NCBI GenBank assembly: GCA_026122225.1
Contig: JANEZZ010001959.1
Span: 567,501-631,500 of the forward strand
Source: Heloderma charlesbogerti
Lineage: Eukaryota > Chordata > Lepidosauria > Squamata > Helodermatidae
Direction: 5' to 3'
DNA length: 64,000 nucleotides
In this document: positions 44,431 to 56,805 of the stretch, one piece after another
Position numbering within the stretch: the first letter of the stretch is position 1
Layout of the letters: every line of letters begins with the position of its first letter
Position numbers and translations under genes: made by a program
The notes under the pieces: model-generated
The model's input: only the letters and a program-made list of their open reading frames with translations
What the model was told of the DNA's origin: nothing
The model's database searches: none

Positions 44431-46461
44431 AGAGGGAGATCTGCTTTTGCAAGTCTTTTGGCTGTGGGTGTGGGGCCTCTGTTGCCCTTTCCGCTTTGCC
44501 ACTGGTGCTCCAATGGTGGTAATGGTAAAAATGAATATTCTGGGGTCAGATCAGAGGAGGCTTAAGATAAGCCAGCTGCCTCCCCCTCCCCCCGCTCAGT
44601 TTTTCTGGGGTTATCAAATCATGGGAATCCAGTACAATTAGCATGTGTGAATGTTCTCAGTGTGTTCTGGGCTCTGTGGCCTCCATGCTTCAAAGAGGCA
44701 TCACAGACTCATCCAGAAACCCAAGGACACTCAGAACAAGAATAAACAGTCAAATAAGCTTTACAACAAACTTTGTAAACCATATAAGGAAAACCTTAAT
44801 ACTAATAGTCCAGCAGCAAGAGTAAGGTATGCGGTACTGCCCTAAACATTGGCCAGATTTTAAAAACCAAACACTTTTAACTGTCGTCTTAAAAGCATGA
44901 AGGACTAGACTTAGCGGATCTCTCCTTGGAGGGAATTCCATAATCACGCTGCCACAAGCTGCACTACAACAGTATAGAAACAACCCCAAACCCTACTCCT
45001 AACTGCCCAGTTGCACTGTATTCCTCCCTGAAATAAAATAATAAAACAGTAGTGAAAAAATAAATGGCTGTTGTTTCAGAAATAGCGGGCATGGAGTTGA
45101 TTTTCTCATCTAACTGCTTTAAGACATCTTTTGGTGCTCTGAGCAATTGAGGTCAAGTAGATGCAACAGCTGTTGCTTTGCCAGGCACCCTCTTTTATGT
45201 AGCTTAAAATTGTTTCCAGTACAATGCCTTCTGGGCTGCATTCCAGGTGGTAAAACTGTAAACATCTCAAATATAGTCAACTATGCATTTTGGTACCCTA
45301 GTTAGAGCCCTCTTTCCCCCCTCATTTTCCAGTCTTGTAGAGCCTTCTGGTGGATCAGAGGGAAGAGCCCACAAAAATCTGCTCTGTTTATCAATGTACT
45401 GCTATTGTACAGGTTCACAAGTTCCTTCCGCCAAACAATACCATCCACGCATATTGGGTAACATAAAACCAAGCTAGTACAATGCAGAGTACAATTGTGT
45501 CGCGAGCACAAATCAAGAACTGAAAGTGCCTGCAGACCAGTTAACTCAAGTAGTGGAACCCCACTGCAGACAGCATGTAATACACATATGTGCTGTTCAC
45601 TTGCTAGCACTCCATTCATATACCATATGCATGGATGGTGGTGGTGGTGGTGGTGCAGGAACGGGACTATGCCTGCTGGCCCTACCCCCATCACCCGTGA
45701 GTCCCACAGCCCAATGGCCTATATGTTCAGAAAAATGTAGGAAAGGAGGAGGGACTGTATGGTTCCTGATTCAATAGAGAGCCTGGGCACATACAATTGT
45801 ACATGACATGTAGGCTCTCCTTTCCAACAATCTGCTGAATTCACAGACATTGGGGCAGGGCAGAGGGTGCACAAATGCTGGGGTAGGGCCTGGCAGCACA
45901 GCCTTCCTCCTCCATTCATACAGTATATGCATGGGGGGCTGCATAGCAGTATATTATTAAGGAAGTAAGCATTTTTTAGAGAGAAAGAAAAATGGTATTC
46001 TAGTGAACATTTGTTCTATTTTGCAAATGGGAACAGTGACACTGAAAACTAGCCCCAAGTACAATAAGGGAATCTGAGGGAATCCATGGGAGAGAACTCA
46101 GAAGACACGTTATAGGGATTCTGCTCTTTCCTTGGGTAATCCCACCAATGGGGTTTCTTATTTTTAGAAAATGCTTATATTTCAAGGACTAAGGATCTCT
46201 CTACCACTATAATGCAGAGTTCCACAAGCTGACCTATCCACTGCCATCAATTCCCTTCAAATACTTTGAAACCTCCTAGTAGCTTGGTATAAGAGGCTTA
46301 GGCATGAGATCGGCACTATCACTAGAGACAAGATGAACTATTAAATAAGTTGGTTTATTAAAGGAATATTTTGTACATAAAGGAATACTACTATTTACTT
46401 TGGGGGTTTCAAAAGAATGCTTGCTGACACTTCTTAAGGACTCAAGAGACGCTGTTGCCTC
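44431..46461. other. unassigned; (TGG)n at 45635-45655
   Basis: No gene is recognised. The 130-codon minus-strand frame at 45302-45694 is largely explained by the (TGG)n repeat and has no domain. Confidence 0.45.
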
Positions 46462-46464
46462 TTA

Positions 46465-46559
46465 GGGTGCAATCCTATGCATGTCTAGACAGAAAAATGT
46501 CCTACAACTGGTATAGCTGGCTGGGATTTTTCTGTCTAGACATGCATAGGATTGCACCC
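46465..46559. mobile_element. Harbinger-like MITE, 95 bp, near-perfect ends
   Basis: 'gggtgcaatcctatgcatgt' and the mirrored 'acatgcataggattgcaccc' are perfect inverted ends, flanked by TTA at 46462-46464 and 46560-46562. Best-preserved member of its family here. Confidence 0.82.
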
Positions 46560-46562
46560 TTA

Positions 46563-47371
46563 ATGACTTTTTAAATCTCAGACCAAATTCCCTAAACCTT
46601 CACCCCAGCTAAATACACTCACAACCAAGTCCAGCTCTTGGGTACAGTCTTTCTGTAACACCAAAGCCCCTCCTGTTGTACTACTGGCTGCATGCACAGT
46701 TTATCTGGATTTTAATCCCCACTTGTGTAACGTTCTGGTAAAATCTTGGGGCAGCCTTCTGGCATAACCCAGCAACTTGTTCCCTAATCCTAATCTTCAC
46801 CAGCCACATATGGTTATTGCATGACCCAAGAAATAGTTTAATATTCAGGCCTGAGCTATTCATTTTCCCCTCAGCTCTTCTCTAGACCTTCTATCACACA
46901 CCACAACCCATAGATTCTCCCTCAGACCACCAACTGACTAACTGTCCACTCCTTAACTGTCAACTGTCATTTCCCAACTGCTCTTTTCCACGGAGCTAGA
47001 ACCCCCATCCAATCAGAATGTGATGTTTCCCAGACCAATCAAAATTGAATACCTGATCCAGACCCCATCTAGAAATAATAAAAATGATCTCTCCTTTCAG
47101 AACTGTCACCAAGCACTTACTAGTACTAAACAGGCCTTCAACACAGTAACAACACTAGGCCTCGGGCCTAGTACACAGATACATTATAGCCTCTCAGAAG
47201 CCATGCAGAGTAAAAATTACAGAATAACAACAGTTCTTTACATGGCATTTCTTCACACATGTAAAGCAGATAACTCAAACCAGTTAGTCAAGATAACCAG
47301 TAAGTAAAGCTACAGACTATATATTAAAAACAAAGATAGCTGTGCTGGTACATGACACCGCCCCCCCGTGA
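46563..47371. other. unassigned; possible minus-strand LTR remnant
   Basis: On the minus strand the sequence reads from 'tgtcacggggggg' at 47373 towards an AATAAA near 46350, on the far side of the 46465 MITE. This is loosely like a long LTR. No matching 3' terminus or duplication was found. Confidence 0.3.
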
Positions 47372-48108
47372 CAGGTGGGCAATATCTTTATTAGGACCAA
47401 CCAAAATGCCATAAAAGCTTGTGCAAGTGTTTGAGTTCTCCAGAACTCTTCATCAGGCTAGGATAATAAAAATCAGTGAATGGGGGAAGAAGAGAAATGT
47501 CCAAAAATCAAGCCAGATGTTGTGGCCATGAAGTCTACAGTTTAGACCTTGTCTCAAAATGGAGATTGCAGACTGAGTGACTGAGTCACTGATAGGTGTT
47601 GCAGGTGTCAGAGCATATCTAGCATTCTGGAACAAAGAAGCAATGGCTGACTCTCATTTCTGAAAAGATACGTATCAGCTGAAACTCAGAACTATCTCTT
47701 GCTCTGAGTGAAACATACAGGTTCCTGAGAAGGCAGAGAGCAGAAGTAAAGAGAAATCTGACAGTCTTTATAATAGCAAAGTCAGGTATTACTTTTAGGT
47801 AGTACACTAGGTTAAAGAGTCAATTGCAGCCAAATTATGTGGTACTCTACCCAGTGTTTGGAGAGAATAGAATCCTGAGAATGCAAAGTCTCACTGAAGT
47901 TGGTAGAAAATCATCTTTCTCTGGTGGTAGAATGGGGGGAAATGAGAAAAAATGAAAATGAGAAAAAAGTTAATCTCATGGACTTTACTGTTCTTCCCCA
48001 TCCTCTGCTTTTTACCACCTAGCCTGATAAGGAGTTCTGGAAAACTCAGAAGCCTGCACAATCTTTTGCGGCATTTTGGTTTGACCTAATAAAGGTATTG
48101 CTTACCTG
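47372..48108. mobile_element. DNA transposon with ~90-bp inverted ends, 737 bp
   Basis: 47372-47461 and 48018-48108 are inverted copies: 'caggtgggcaatatctttat' against the mirror of 'ataaaggtattgcttacctg', on to 'tcatcaggctagg' against 'cctagcctgata'. About 80% similar by eye. The interior is non-coding. No target duplication is evident, so the superfamily is unknown. Confidence 0.7.
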
Positions 48109-50261
48109 AGGACTATAGATTAAGTAATTCCAAGCAGAGAATTCAAAGTTTCATATGCAGAGCCAATAATTCAAGAGAGTGAGCCAAGTTACAGATTACA
48201 AATTAAGTCACACATATAGCAGTAGGGAAATAGTGATCTCTGTATGTGGATCGGTAGAAGGAGAGTAAGGTTAAAGCCTTTCCCCCAGAGCGATCCTGGT
48301 TCAGGGAGCTGTTTCTCCACTGTTATCAGCAACTGAGAAAGCGCAATCTGTTCCCCACCCCTCAGCTGATGGCTGATCAGCTGGGCAGAAGGGAAAAGTG
48401 GGCAGCATACCCCAGGGCTCTGCAAAGAGAGCCGTGCATTGCCCACATGTGCACTATGTGTAAACACATGTTACAAAGCCCCGATACCATTAAACAAAAG
48501 AAAAACAGCTATAGCGGGGTGTGGTACTAAGCAGAGAAGCATTGGGGAGCAGGGGTGCTTAACCCTTTGCCATTTTGCCACTCCAAATATCCACCAGGCT
48601 GCTCCCCCGCCCCCTGCACCTGTGACTGTGACAGTGTACGTGTGTCTGAAAATCCAGGAGGAAAAAAAGCAGTTAGGATGATTTGGAGGAGAAAAATCTC
48701 TAGTTTACACACACTGCTTCCTTGCTCAGAATTGTCCCCTCCCAATGCTGTTTTGCATTACAAAGGACACTGAGGCTTTGTTACACCTATTCACATGAAT
48801 GTAATTTGCCCTGGAGAGGAGATCTTTGGAAATGCATATTGTATCCTGTTCCTTCCCTACCAGTTTCCTGTATTCGTCCACAGCTGGAAATGAGCAGAAC
48901 CATATTAGGAGCTGGAGCGGAAATTAAAAGAGCCCTTTGGCAGAAGAAAGACAGCCCTGCTCTTTGTACTGAGGACCCTCTCAATTGCCTGAGCTGGCGT
49001 TTCTCTGCAGTTTACTTGGCAGGGTATTATCCATCCCTGATCCTGCCTTGTCCCCACCCCACATCTCCTGGTTGCTGGGCCTTCATCCATCTGGTGGACT
49101 GACTGGTCTTGGACTCACAACTGGGAACCCTAAGAAGAGGCAGCTATTGCAGTTCTAGCCAAAACAAATGAGTTCTGCTTGGAGAGATGATTTACCACAA
49201 AATGCAAAGTGGCGAAATGTTTATATTCAGACATTACATTTTTTATAAACATTATTCCCTAGAGCTGTATCCATCACATTTAAAATAGAAAGAGTAAAAA
49301 GCTTACAATTTAAAGTGTGAGTATTGCTTTACAGCCTCCCAGACTCCACAGATTTGAGTTGTGCAAGATATGGACAATTTGCATCTGATTAAACACTATA
49401 TTTATGATACTTTTTTATGTTGGTGTGAGTAAATGGAGTGGTACTGACATTCTTTACCATTGTAACCAGAGGCAATGAAGACTTCGTATAACAAGCTAGT
49501 AATGACTTTCAACAGCCAAACACATAGTTATGTTCCAGTGTCTAACTTCAGCATTGTGAATTCTGATCGCCAAAGTTTAAGATTAAAATGTTTTAACTTT
49601 TGATTTACAACTTCTGCAGTTTGATTATTGAATGGAACCAATTATTGCAGATTTAAAGTTGGTGTGGGGTAGTGTAGTAGCTAAGAGATTGAGCTATGAA
49701 TTGAGAAGTCTTGAAATAAAGTGGAATAAATATGTAACAAAGAAATGCGCTTTACTGTCTGGTGCTTCTTTTACACAGGTTTCCAAGGTTCAACTTCATG
49801 TCCTGGTCAGCTGGGGTAGTTAGATGCAATGGATATACTGATGTGTCTTTTGTATCTTGGTGCTTAAGAACCTTGGAAATGAGCTGACCTGGCAATCTGA
49901 TTGAAGAGCTTAATAAAAAAAATCCCTATACTAAACAAACAAACACAAACAAATAAAATGAGAGGCACTCAAGTGGATGCTTAATGAAACACCACTGACA
50001 AACGTAATCATTCGGATTGTATTTAAAATGCAGCCAAATCACTTCCTAATTCCTCTCCCTAAAGTGACCTCTGTGCTTTAATCAAAAGCAACAAAAGCTG
50101 GGATAGACTAGCCCATAAAAGGGTCCCCCCCCCCAGGTCACTCTTCTTATCAGGATGGAGGGCCCAGGCTGGAATAGATGGACCTGTTTATTATAGTGCC
50201 TCAGCATCACCTTTTATTTGACCAATTGCGGCCTAGCTGGTTGCTGGGACAAGTTATTAAG
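48109..50261. other. unassigned sequence
   Basis: The 126-codon frame at 48722-49102 has no recognisable domain. An A-rich (AAAC)n-like tract lies at 49930-49960. No gene is called. Confidence 0.4.
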
Positions 50262-50672
50262 GGCACAATCCTAACTGGATAGGCGGCCGCCTCCAAACTC
50301 GGAGGTGACCGCCTGTCCAAAGCAAGGCAAGAGAGGCACGGGGGGATCGTTCCCTCTGCGCCTCTCCTTCCTTGCTATTTTTTGCTAGACAGCTGTTTTC
50401 GGCTGTCTAGCAGTGTGTGTGGGGGGACCGGGAGAGGAAACTGCCATATGACACATTGGATATGTTGTATGTGGTTCCGCTTTCCCCGCCCTGGAATGCC
50501 CCCCAGCCCTGGCCCATTTCAGTCGCTCCACGCTCCTCTTGCGAGTGCAGAGGATGGGGCTTCTCTACGCTACCTCTGATGCAGCACGGACGAGGGGGGA
50601 GGTCAGTTTTCCAGGAACCAAGCATATCCTATGGCCCACTAGACAGTGTCTAGTGGGCCACAGGATTGTTCT
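50262..50672. repeat. GC-rich repeat with several hairpins
   Basis: The ends 'agggcacaatcctaac' and 'ccacaggattgttc' are loosely inverted. Hairpins lie at 50383-50410 (gctagacagc / gctgtctagc) and 50632-50660 (tggcccactagac / gtctagtgggcca). Much more GC-rich than its surroundings. Probably a MITE. Confidence 0.5.
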
Positions 50673-51169
50673 CCAAGCCTCTTGTTAAGTCCAGGAAGGC
50701 TTCCATCTGCTTGTGATGTTGAGTTATAGATTTAGGGTATTCCCTCTTTGGGCTCTCCAGTCCTGCTTGCTTCTCCTCCTCATTCGCCTCCCTCCCTAAT
50801 ATGCTTCCTTGTTTGCCTGCTTCTCCTGAAGAGCTAGAACTTTGTCGGAGACACAGTTTGTCTAGGAACATCATTCTGCTAAGAATGTTGGTTGTATTTA
50901 TGGAATCCGTTTATATACATTTGCCTTCAATTAGATTTATATAGATTTGCCTTCGACTAGGCTGTAGCTCCAGGGAGGAGTATTTCCAGCATGTCACTGA
51001 CAACCACTAAGATCCTGACATGCTTCATAAACATTAGAGTGTTGGTTGAACATTGTGCTGAAATGTCCCCTCCCTCCCATGCTTTCTGGTACAGACCGGA
51101 ACTTGGCTTAAGTAAACCACATGAAAGCACCCCAAGGATGTCCTTTAAGTATTGTTTTTAAAGGACACT
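50673..51169. other. unassigned sequence
   Basis: No gene or recognised repeat. Confidence 0.4.
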
Positions 51170-51180
51170 CAAAATGTAGT

Positions 51181-54100
51181 CCCCTTCATGGATCACTGCC
51201 TTGTTGTGGCGAAGCGGCTTGCGTAACTCAGTGAAGCCATAAGCTATGCCGTGCAGGGCCACCCAAGACGGACAGGTCATGGCAGAGAGTTCTGACAAAA
51301 TGTGGTCCACTGGAGAAGGAAATGGCAACCCACTCCAGTATTCTTGCCAAGAAAACCCCATGGAACGTATCACAAGGCTAAAAGATATGACGCCGGAAGA
51401 TGAGCCCCTCAGGTCGGAAGGTGTCCAATATGCTACTGGGGAAGAGCAGAGGGTATTTCCAAGTAGCGCCAGAAAGAGTGAAGCGGCTGGGCCAAAGCCG
51501 AAAGGACACTCAGCTGTGGATGTGTCTGGCGGTGAAAAGAAAATCCGATGCTGTAAAGAACAATATTGTTTAGGAACCTGGAATGTCAGATCAATGAATC
51601 AAGGTAAGTTGGAGGTGGTCAAACATGAGATGGCAAGATTGAACATCGACATCTTGGGAATCAGCGAACTAAAATGGACAGGCATGGGTGAATTTAATTC
51701 AGGTGACCATCATATCTACTATTGTGGGCAAGAATCCCTTAGAAGAAATGGAGTAGCACTCATAGTCAACAAAAGGGTGGGAAAAGCAGTACTGGGGTAC
51801 AATCTTAAAAATGATAGAATGATCTCAGTACGAATCCAAGGCAAACCATTCAACATCACCGTAATTCAAGTCTATGCCCCAACCACTGAGGCCGAAGAAG
51901 CTGAGGTTGATCGGTTCTATGAAGACCTACAACACCTTCTAGAACTAACACCAAAAAAAGATGTCCTCTTCATCATAGGGGATTGGAATGCTAAAGTAGG
52001 AAGTCAAGAAATCACTGGGATAACAGGCAGGCATGGCCTTGGTGTACAAAATGAAGCAGGACAAAAGCTAATAGAGTTTTGCCAAGAGAACATGCTGATC
52101 ATAGCAAACACTCTTTTCCAACAGCACAAGAGGCGACTCTACACATGGACGTCACCAGATGGTCAATATCGAAATCAGATTGATTATGTCCTTTGCAGCC
52201 AAAGATGGAGAAGCTCCATACAGTCAGTCAAAACAAGACCTGGAGCTGACTGTGGCTCAGATCATGAGCTGCTTCTTGCAAAATTTCGGCTTAAATTGAA
52301 GAACGTCGGGAAAACCACTAAACCGTTCAGGTATGACCTAAATCATATCCCTGATGAATATACAGTGGAGGTGAGGAATAGATTTCAGGGATTAGACCTG
52401 ATAGACAGAGTGCCTGAGGAACTATGGACGGAGGTCCGTAACATTGTTCAGGAGGCAGCAACGAAATCCGTCCCAAAGAAAAAGAAATGCAAGAAAGCCA
52501 AGTGGCTGTCTGATGAGGCTTTACAAGTAGTTGAGGAAAGAAGGGAAGCGAAAAGCAAGGGAGAAAGGGGAAGATATACCCAACTGAATGCAGAGTTCCA
52601 GAGAATAGCAAGGAGAGACAAGAAGGCCTTCTTAAATGAACAATGCAAAGAAATCGAGGAAAACAACAGAATGGGAAAGACTAGAGATCTCTTCAAAAAA
52701 ATTGGAGATCTCAGGGGAACGTTTTGTGCAAAGACGGGCATGATAAAGGACAAAGAAGGCAGGGACCTAACAGAAGCAGATGAGATTAAGAAGAGGTGGC
52801 AAGAATACACAGAAGAACTATACAGGAAAGATCTGAATGTCCCTGATAGCCATGATAGTGCGGTCACTGAACTTGAGCCGGACATCCTAGAGAGTGAAGT
52901 CAAGTGGGCCTTAGGAAGCATTAGTAACAACAAAGCTAGCGGAGATGACAGTATTCCAGCCGAGCTATTTAAAATCCTAAAAGATGATGCTGTTAAAGTG
53001 CTGCATTCAATATGCCAACAAATCTGGAACACTCAACAGTGGCCACAAGACTGGAAAAGGTCAGTTTACATTCCAATTCCAAAGAAGGGCAACGCCAAAG
53101 AGTGTTCAAACTACCGCACCATTGCGCTCATTTCACATGCCAGCAAGGTGATGCTCAAAATCCTACAAGCTAGGCTTCAGCAGTATGCGAACCGAGAACT
53201 ACCGGAAGTACAAGCTGGGTTTCGAAGAGGCAGAGGAACTAGAGATCAAATCGCCAACATTCGCTGCATCATGGAGAAAGCAAGAGAATTCCAGAAAAAC
53301 GTCTATTTCTGCTTCATTGACTATGCTAAAGCCTTTGATTGTGTGGATCACAACAAACTGTGGCAAATTCTTAAAGTGATGGGAGTACCAGACCACCTTA
53401 CCTGTCTCCTGAGAAACCTGTACGAGGGTCAAGAAGCAACAGTAAGAACCAGAGATGGAACAACCGATTGGTTCAAAATTGGGAAAGGAGTACGACAAGG
53501 CTGCATATTGTCACCCTGCTTATTTAACTTATATGCAGAGTACATCATGAGAAATGCCGGGTTGGATGAATCAGAGGTCGGAATTAAGATTGCTGGGAAA
53601 ATTATCAACAACCTCCGATATGCAGACGATACCACCCTAATGGCAGAAAGCGAAGAGGATCTCAAGAGCCTCTTGTTGAGGGTGAAAGAGGAGAGTGCAA
53701 AAGCTGGTTTGAAACTCAACATTAAAAAAACTAAGATCATGTCATCTGGCCCTATCACTTCCTGGCATATAGAAGGGGAAGAAATGGAAGCAGTGACAGA
53801 TTTTACTTTCTTGGGCTCCAAGATCACCGCAGACGGTGACTGTAGCCATGAAATTAAAAGACGCTTGCTCCTTGGGAGGAAAGCTATGGCAAACCTAGAC
53901 AGCATAGTAAGAAGCAGAGACATCACCTTGCCGACAAAGGTCCGTCTAATCAAAGCTATGGTTTTCCCAGTAGTAATGTATGGCTGTGAGAGCTGGACTA
54001 TAAGGAAGGCTGAGCGCCGAAGAATTGATGCTTTCGAACTGTGGTGCTGGAGAAGACTCTTCGAGTCCCCTGGACTGCAAGGAGGTCAAATCAGTCCATC

Positions 54101-54402
54101 CTAAAGGAAATCAACCCTGAGTGCTCATTGGAAGGACAGATACTGAAGCTGAAGCTCGAATATTTTGGCCACCTAATGCGAAGAGAAAACTCCCTGGAAA
54201 AGACCCTGATGCTGGGAAAGACTGAAGGCAAAAGGAGAAGGGGACGGCAGAGGATGAGATGGCTAGATAGCATCACGGATGCAATGAATATGAACTTGAG
54301 CACGCTCCGGGAGAGAACGCAGGACAGGAAGGCCTGGTGTGCTATGGTCCATGGGGTCACGAAGAGTCGGACACGACTGAACGACTGAACAACAACAACA
54401 AC
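51181..54402 (+). mobile_element. RTE-BovB LINE, full length
   Basis: About 3.2 kb. It begins 'ccccttcatggatcactgcc', has the typical BovB 5' module 'ggagaaggaaatggcaaccc', the coding region and a (CAA)n tail. A target duplication, (c)aaaatgtagt, lies at 51170-51180 and 54402-54412 (its first bases are shared with the tail). This is the only full-length BovB in the window and it lacks just one base within its gene. Confidence 0.95.
51246..54388 (+). pseudogene. BovB ORF2: endonuclease-reverse transcriptase with one frameshift
   Basis: The frame is open for 952 codons from ATG 51246, though a later ATG at 51279 is also possible. N-terminal apurinic-type endonuclease: GTWNVRS near residue 110, ISELKWTG, IGDWNAKVG near 245, QIDYVLC, and SDHELLLAKF near 338. 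Reverse transcriptase about 590-830: FIDYAKAFDCVDH, GVRQGCILSPCLFNLY and YADDT at residues 792-796. Near 54061 one base is missing compared with the 7459-9518 copy, which has an extra a at that point. The C-terminal ~100 codons therefore continue in another phase (54041-54388, ending RTRLND). The break removes only the part after the catalytic domains. The protein nicks target DNA and copies its own RNA. Confidence 0.94.
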
Positions 54403-54412
54403 AAAATGTAGT

Positions 54413-55151
54413 GTTCCTTCCCACCATGTAACTTCTACAAACTTCTGTTATCTCAGTCAGATGTGTGAAAATTATATTAGCTGGAGCAAGTAGATGAGTG
54501 GGTTGTAAATTGCCCAGATAGCCTTGCTGAAGTAATAAATGAATACATTTTTTGTTTGTTGCTGCTTTACATATTTACCTACAGAATCTCCCTGCTAAAG
54601 TGCCCAGTGCAGGTACTCTTTTTGTTTTATTTTGAAACAAGATTAACCAAATAAAGGCAACAAAAAGAAGAAGCATGTGCATAAGAGTAAATCACAATCA
54701 CTAAAGAAACAATGGAATTCACTAATTATAAATCTAATCTCATTATAAATCTCAATTTCTAATGAAAGTAAAAATGGCAGTTCTACAACATATGAAAGGA
54801 GTGTGTGCAAGTTTATGCCATTTTGTATGTTTGTTCATAGTAATCAGAAAAAATATAGGCAACTGTATTTTGTTGGAACTTTTATCAACATAGGAAATGA
54901 ATGGAAACCATGGTGTCGTAATATCATTCTTCACTCTTTACTGTTTTATATCACAGCGGCACACTGAACTGCAGCCAGGCAATTATTAACAATTCCCCAA
55001 AGAGCTTAAAAAAAAGTCTGACACAGGCACAATAACACATATGGCTGTTTTGCTGCATACTTACATGTAATGCTCACATGCTATGGCTAAATGAGGCTTA
55101 CCAGTGCATGCACATGCAGTACAATGTGAATATCATGTGGGACAACCTGGA
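54413..55151. other. unassigned sequence
   Basis: AT-rich, with no gene or clear repeat. Confidence 0.4.
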
Positions 55152-55373
55152 AAGTCAGGGCCAGAAATATTGGAACAAGGATAACTGTTTTGGCATTTGG
55201 CCTCTGTACACCACCACATTGAAGTTGAAAGGAAACACACCTAGATGGGAGCGAAGTCAGGACTTCCAGCTGTAATTCAAGGGGTTTGACAAAAGTGGAG
55301 CACTAACCATTCAGGAGGTACAGCCAGTGGCATACACCCCCCCCCATCATTGGTGGCTCATAAGTAATGGAAC
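55152..55373 (+). repeat. left inverted repeat of the Tc1 element
   Basis: 222 bp mirrored by 56583-56803. The short motif 'attggaacaagg' near the tip and 'aatggaacgaatgg' just inside suggest paired transposase-binding direct repeats, which is an inference. Confidence 0.9.
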
Positions 55374-55511
55374 GAATGGCTGACAAGCAGCTGCATGGCC
55401 AGGTGTGGCCTGTTTCCTGGGTACCCCATGACCAATCAAGCAGATAAAAGGCCTGGAGGTGGTTCTGAATGTTACATTTGCGTTTGGTAGCTGTTCACTG
55501 GAACTCCCAAC

Positions 55512-56549
55512 ATGAGGTCCAAAGAGGTGTCCATGCGAGTGAAGGAGGCCATCATTAGGCTGAGGAAACAAAATAAACCCATCAGAGAGATAGCAAAAAC
55601 AGTGGGAGTGGCCAGTACAACAGTTTGGAACATCCTGAAAAAGAAGGAATTAACTGGCAAGCTCAGCAACAGCAAAAGGCCTGGAAGACCACGGAAGACA
55701 ACTAAAGTGGATGACCACAGAATTCTGCTCATGGTGAAGAGGAACCCTTTCACAACATCTAGCCAGGTCAAGAACTCTCTTGAGGAGGTAGGCATGTCAT
55801 TGTCAACATCTACAGTCAAGAGATGGCTTTATGAACGTAAATACAGAGGCTTCACAACAAGGTGCAAACCACTGGTAACGCTCAAGAACTGAAAGGCCAG
55901 ATTAGCCTTTGCCAGCAAACACCTAAAAAAGCCTGCCTAGTTCTGGAATAAGATTCTTTGCACTGATGAAACCAAGATGAACTTGTACCAGAATGATGGG
56001 AAGAGAAAAGTATGGAGAAGGAAAGGAACAGCTCATGATCCAAAGCATACCACATCATCTTTCAAACATGGTGGAGGCAGTGTTATGGCATGGGCATGTA
56101 TGGCTGCCAATGGAACCGGGTCACTGGTGTTTATTGATGACCTGACTGCTGATCAAAGCAGCAGGATGAATTCTGAAGTATATAGGGCTATACTTTCTGC
56201 TCAGATTCAGCCAAATGCTGCCAAACTGATAGGACGCCACTTCATATTGCAGATGGATAATGACCCAAAACATACAGCAAAAGCTACCCAAGAGTTTCTC
56301 AAGGCAAAGAAGTGGGATGTTCTTCAATAGCCAAGTCAGTCACCTGATCTCAACCCAATAGAGCATGCTTTTCACTTACTGAAGACAAGACTGAAGGCAG
56401 AAAGACCCACAAACAAGCAGCCACTGAAGGCAGCTGCAGTAAAGGCCTGGCAAAGCATCTCGAGGGAGGAAACTCAGCATTTGGTAATGTCCATGGGTTC
56501 CAGACTTCAGGCAGTCATTGACTACAAAGGATTTTCATCCAGGTATTAA
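55512..56549 (+). pseudogene. Tc1 transposase with three nonsense codons
   Basis: One frame of 346 codons, the normal length for Tc1 transposases, from MRSKEVSM to the TAA at 56547-56549. The N-terminal paired-like DNA-binding region carries two helix-turn-helix parts (REIAKTVGVASTTVWNIL and the later STSTVKRWL) with a GRPRKT hook between them. DDE catalytic core: D in LCTDETKMN, D in LQMDNDPKHT, E in PDLNPIEHAF. Stops lie at TGA 55890-55892, TAG 55938-55940 and TAG 56328-56330. There is no frameshift. All three could be single C-to-T or G-to-A changes. The enzyme excises the element and inserts it at TA; this copy cannot make it. Confidence 0.94.
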
Positions 56550-56582
56550 AGGCGATCCTTAAGTTTGAAATGATGTTGATTT

Positions 56583-56803
56583 GTTCCATTACTTATGAGC
56601 CACCAAAGATGGGGGTGTATGCATGCCACTGGCTGTACCTCCTGAATGGTTAGTGCCCCATTTTTGTCACACCCCTTGAATTACAGCTGAAAGTCCTGAC
56701 TTCACTCCCATCTGGTGTGTTTCCTTTCAACTTCAATGTGGTGGTGTACAGAGGCCAACTGCCAAAACAGTTATCCTTGTTCCAATATTTCTGGCCCTGA
56801 CTG
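56583..56803 (-). repeat. right inverted repeat of the Tc1 element
   Basis: 221 bp, inverted copy of 55152-55373 with about ten differences, including a 4-bp 'gcat' insertion near 'gcatgcatacac'. Confidence 0.9.
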
Positions 56804-56805
56804 TA

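Larger units (their letters stand above)
55152..56803 (+). mobile_element. Tc1-type DNA transposon, 1.65 kb
   Basis: Long terminal inverted repeats (55152-55373 and 56583-56803) are about 95% identical by eye and begin (c/a)agtcagggccagaaatat. A TA dinucleotide follows the right end (56804-56805). At the left edge the expected TA is changed. One transposase gene lies inside. The long inverted-repeat layout is that of the IR/DR group of Tc1 elements common in fish and amphibians and also known from reptiles. Confidence 0.93.

Noticed and set aside
45302..45694. 130-codon minus-strand frame
   Set aside because: It contains a His run from (TGG)n and no domain.
48722..49102. 126-codon plus-strand frame
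   Set aside because: No recognised domain and no splice or regulatory context.
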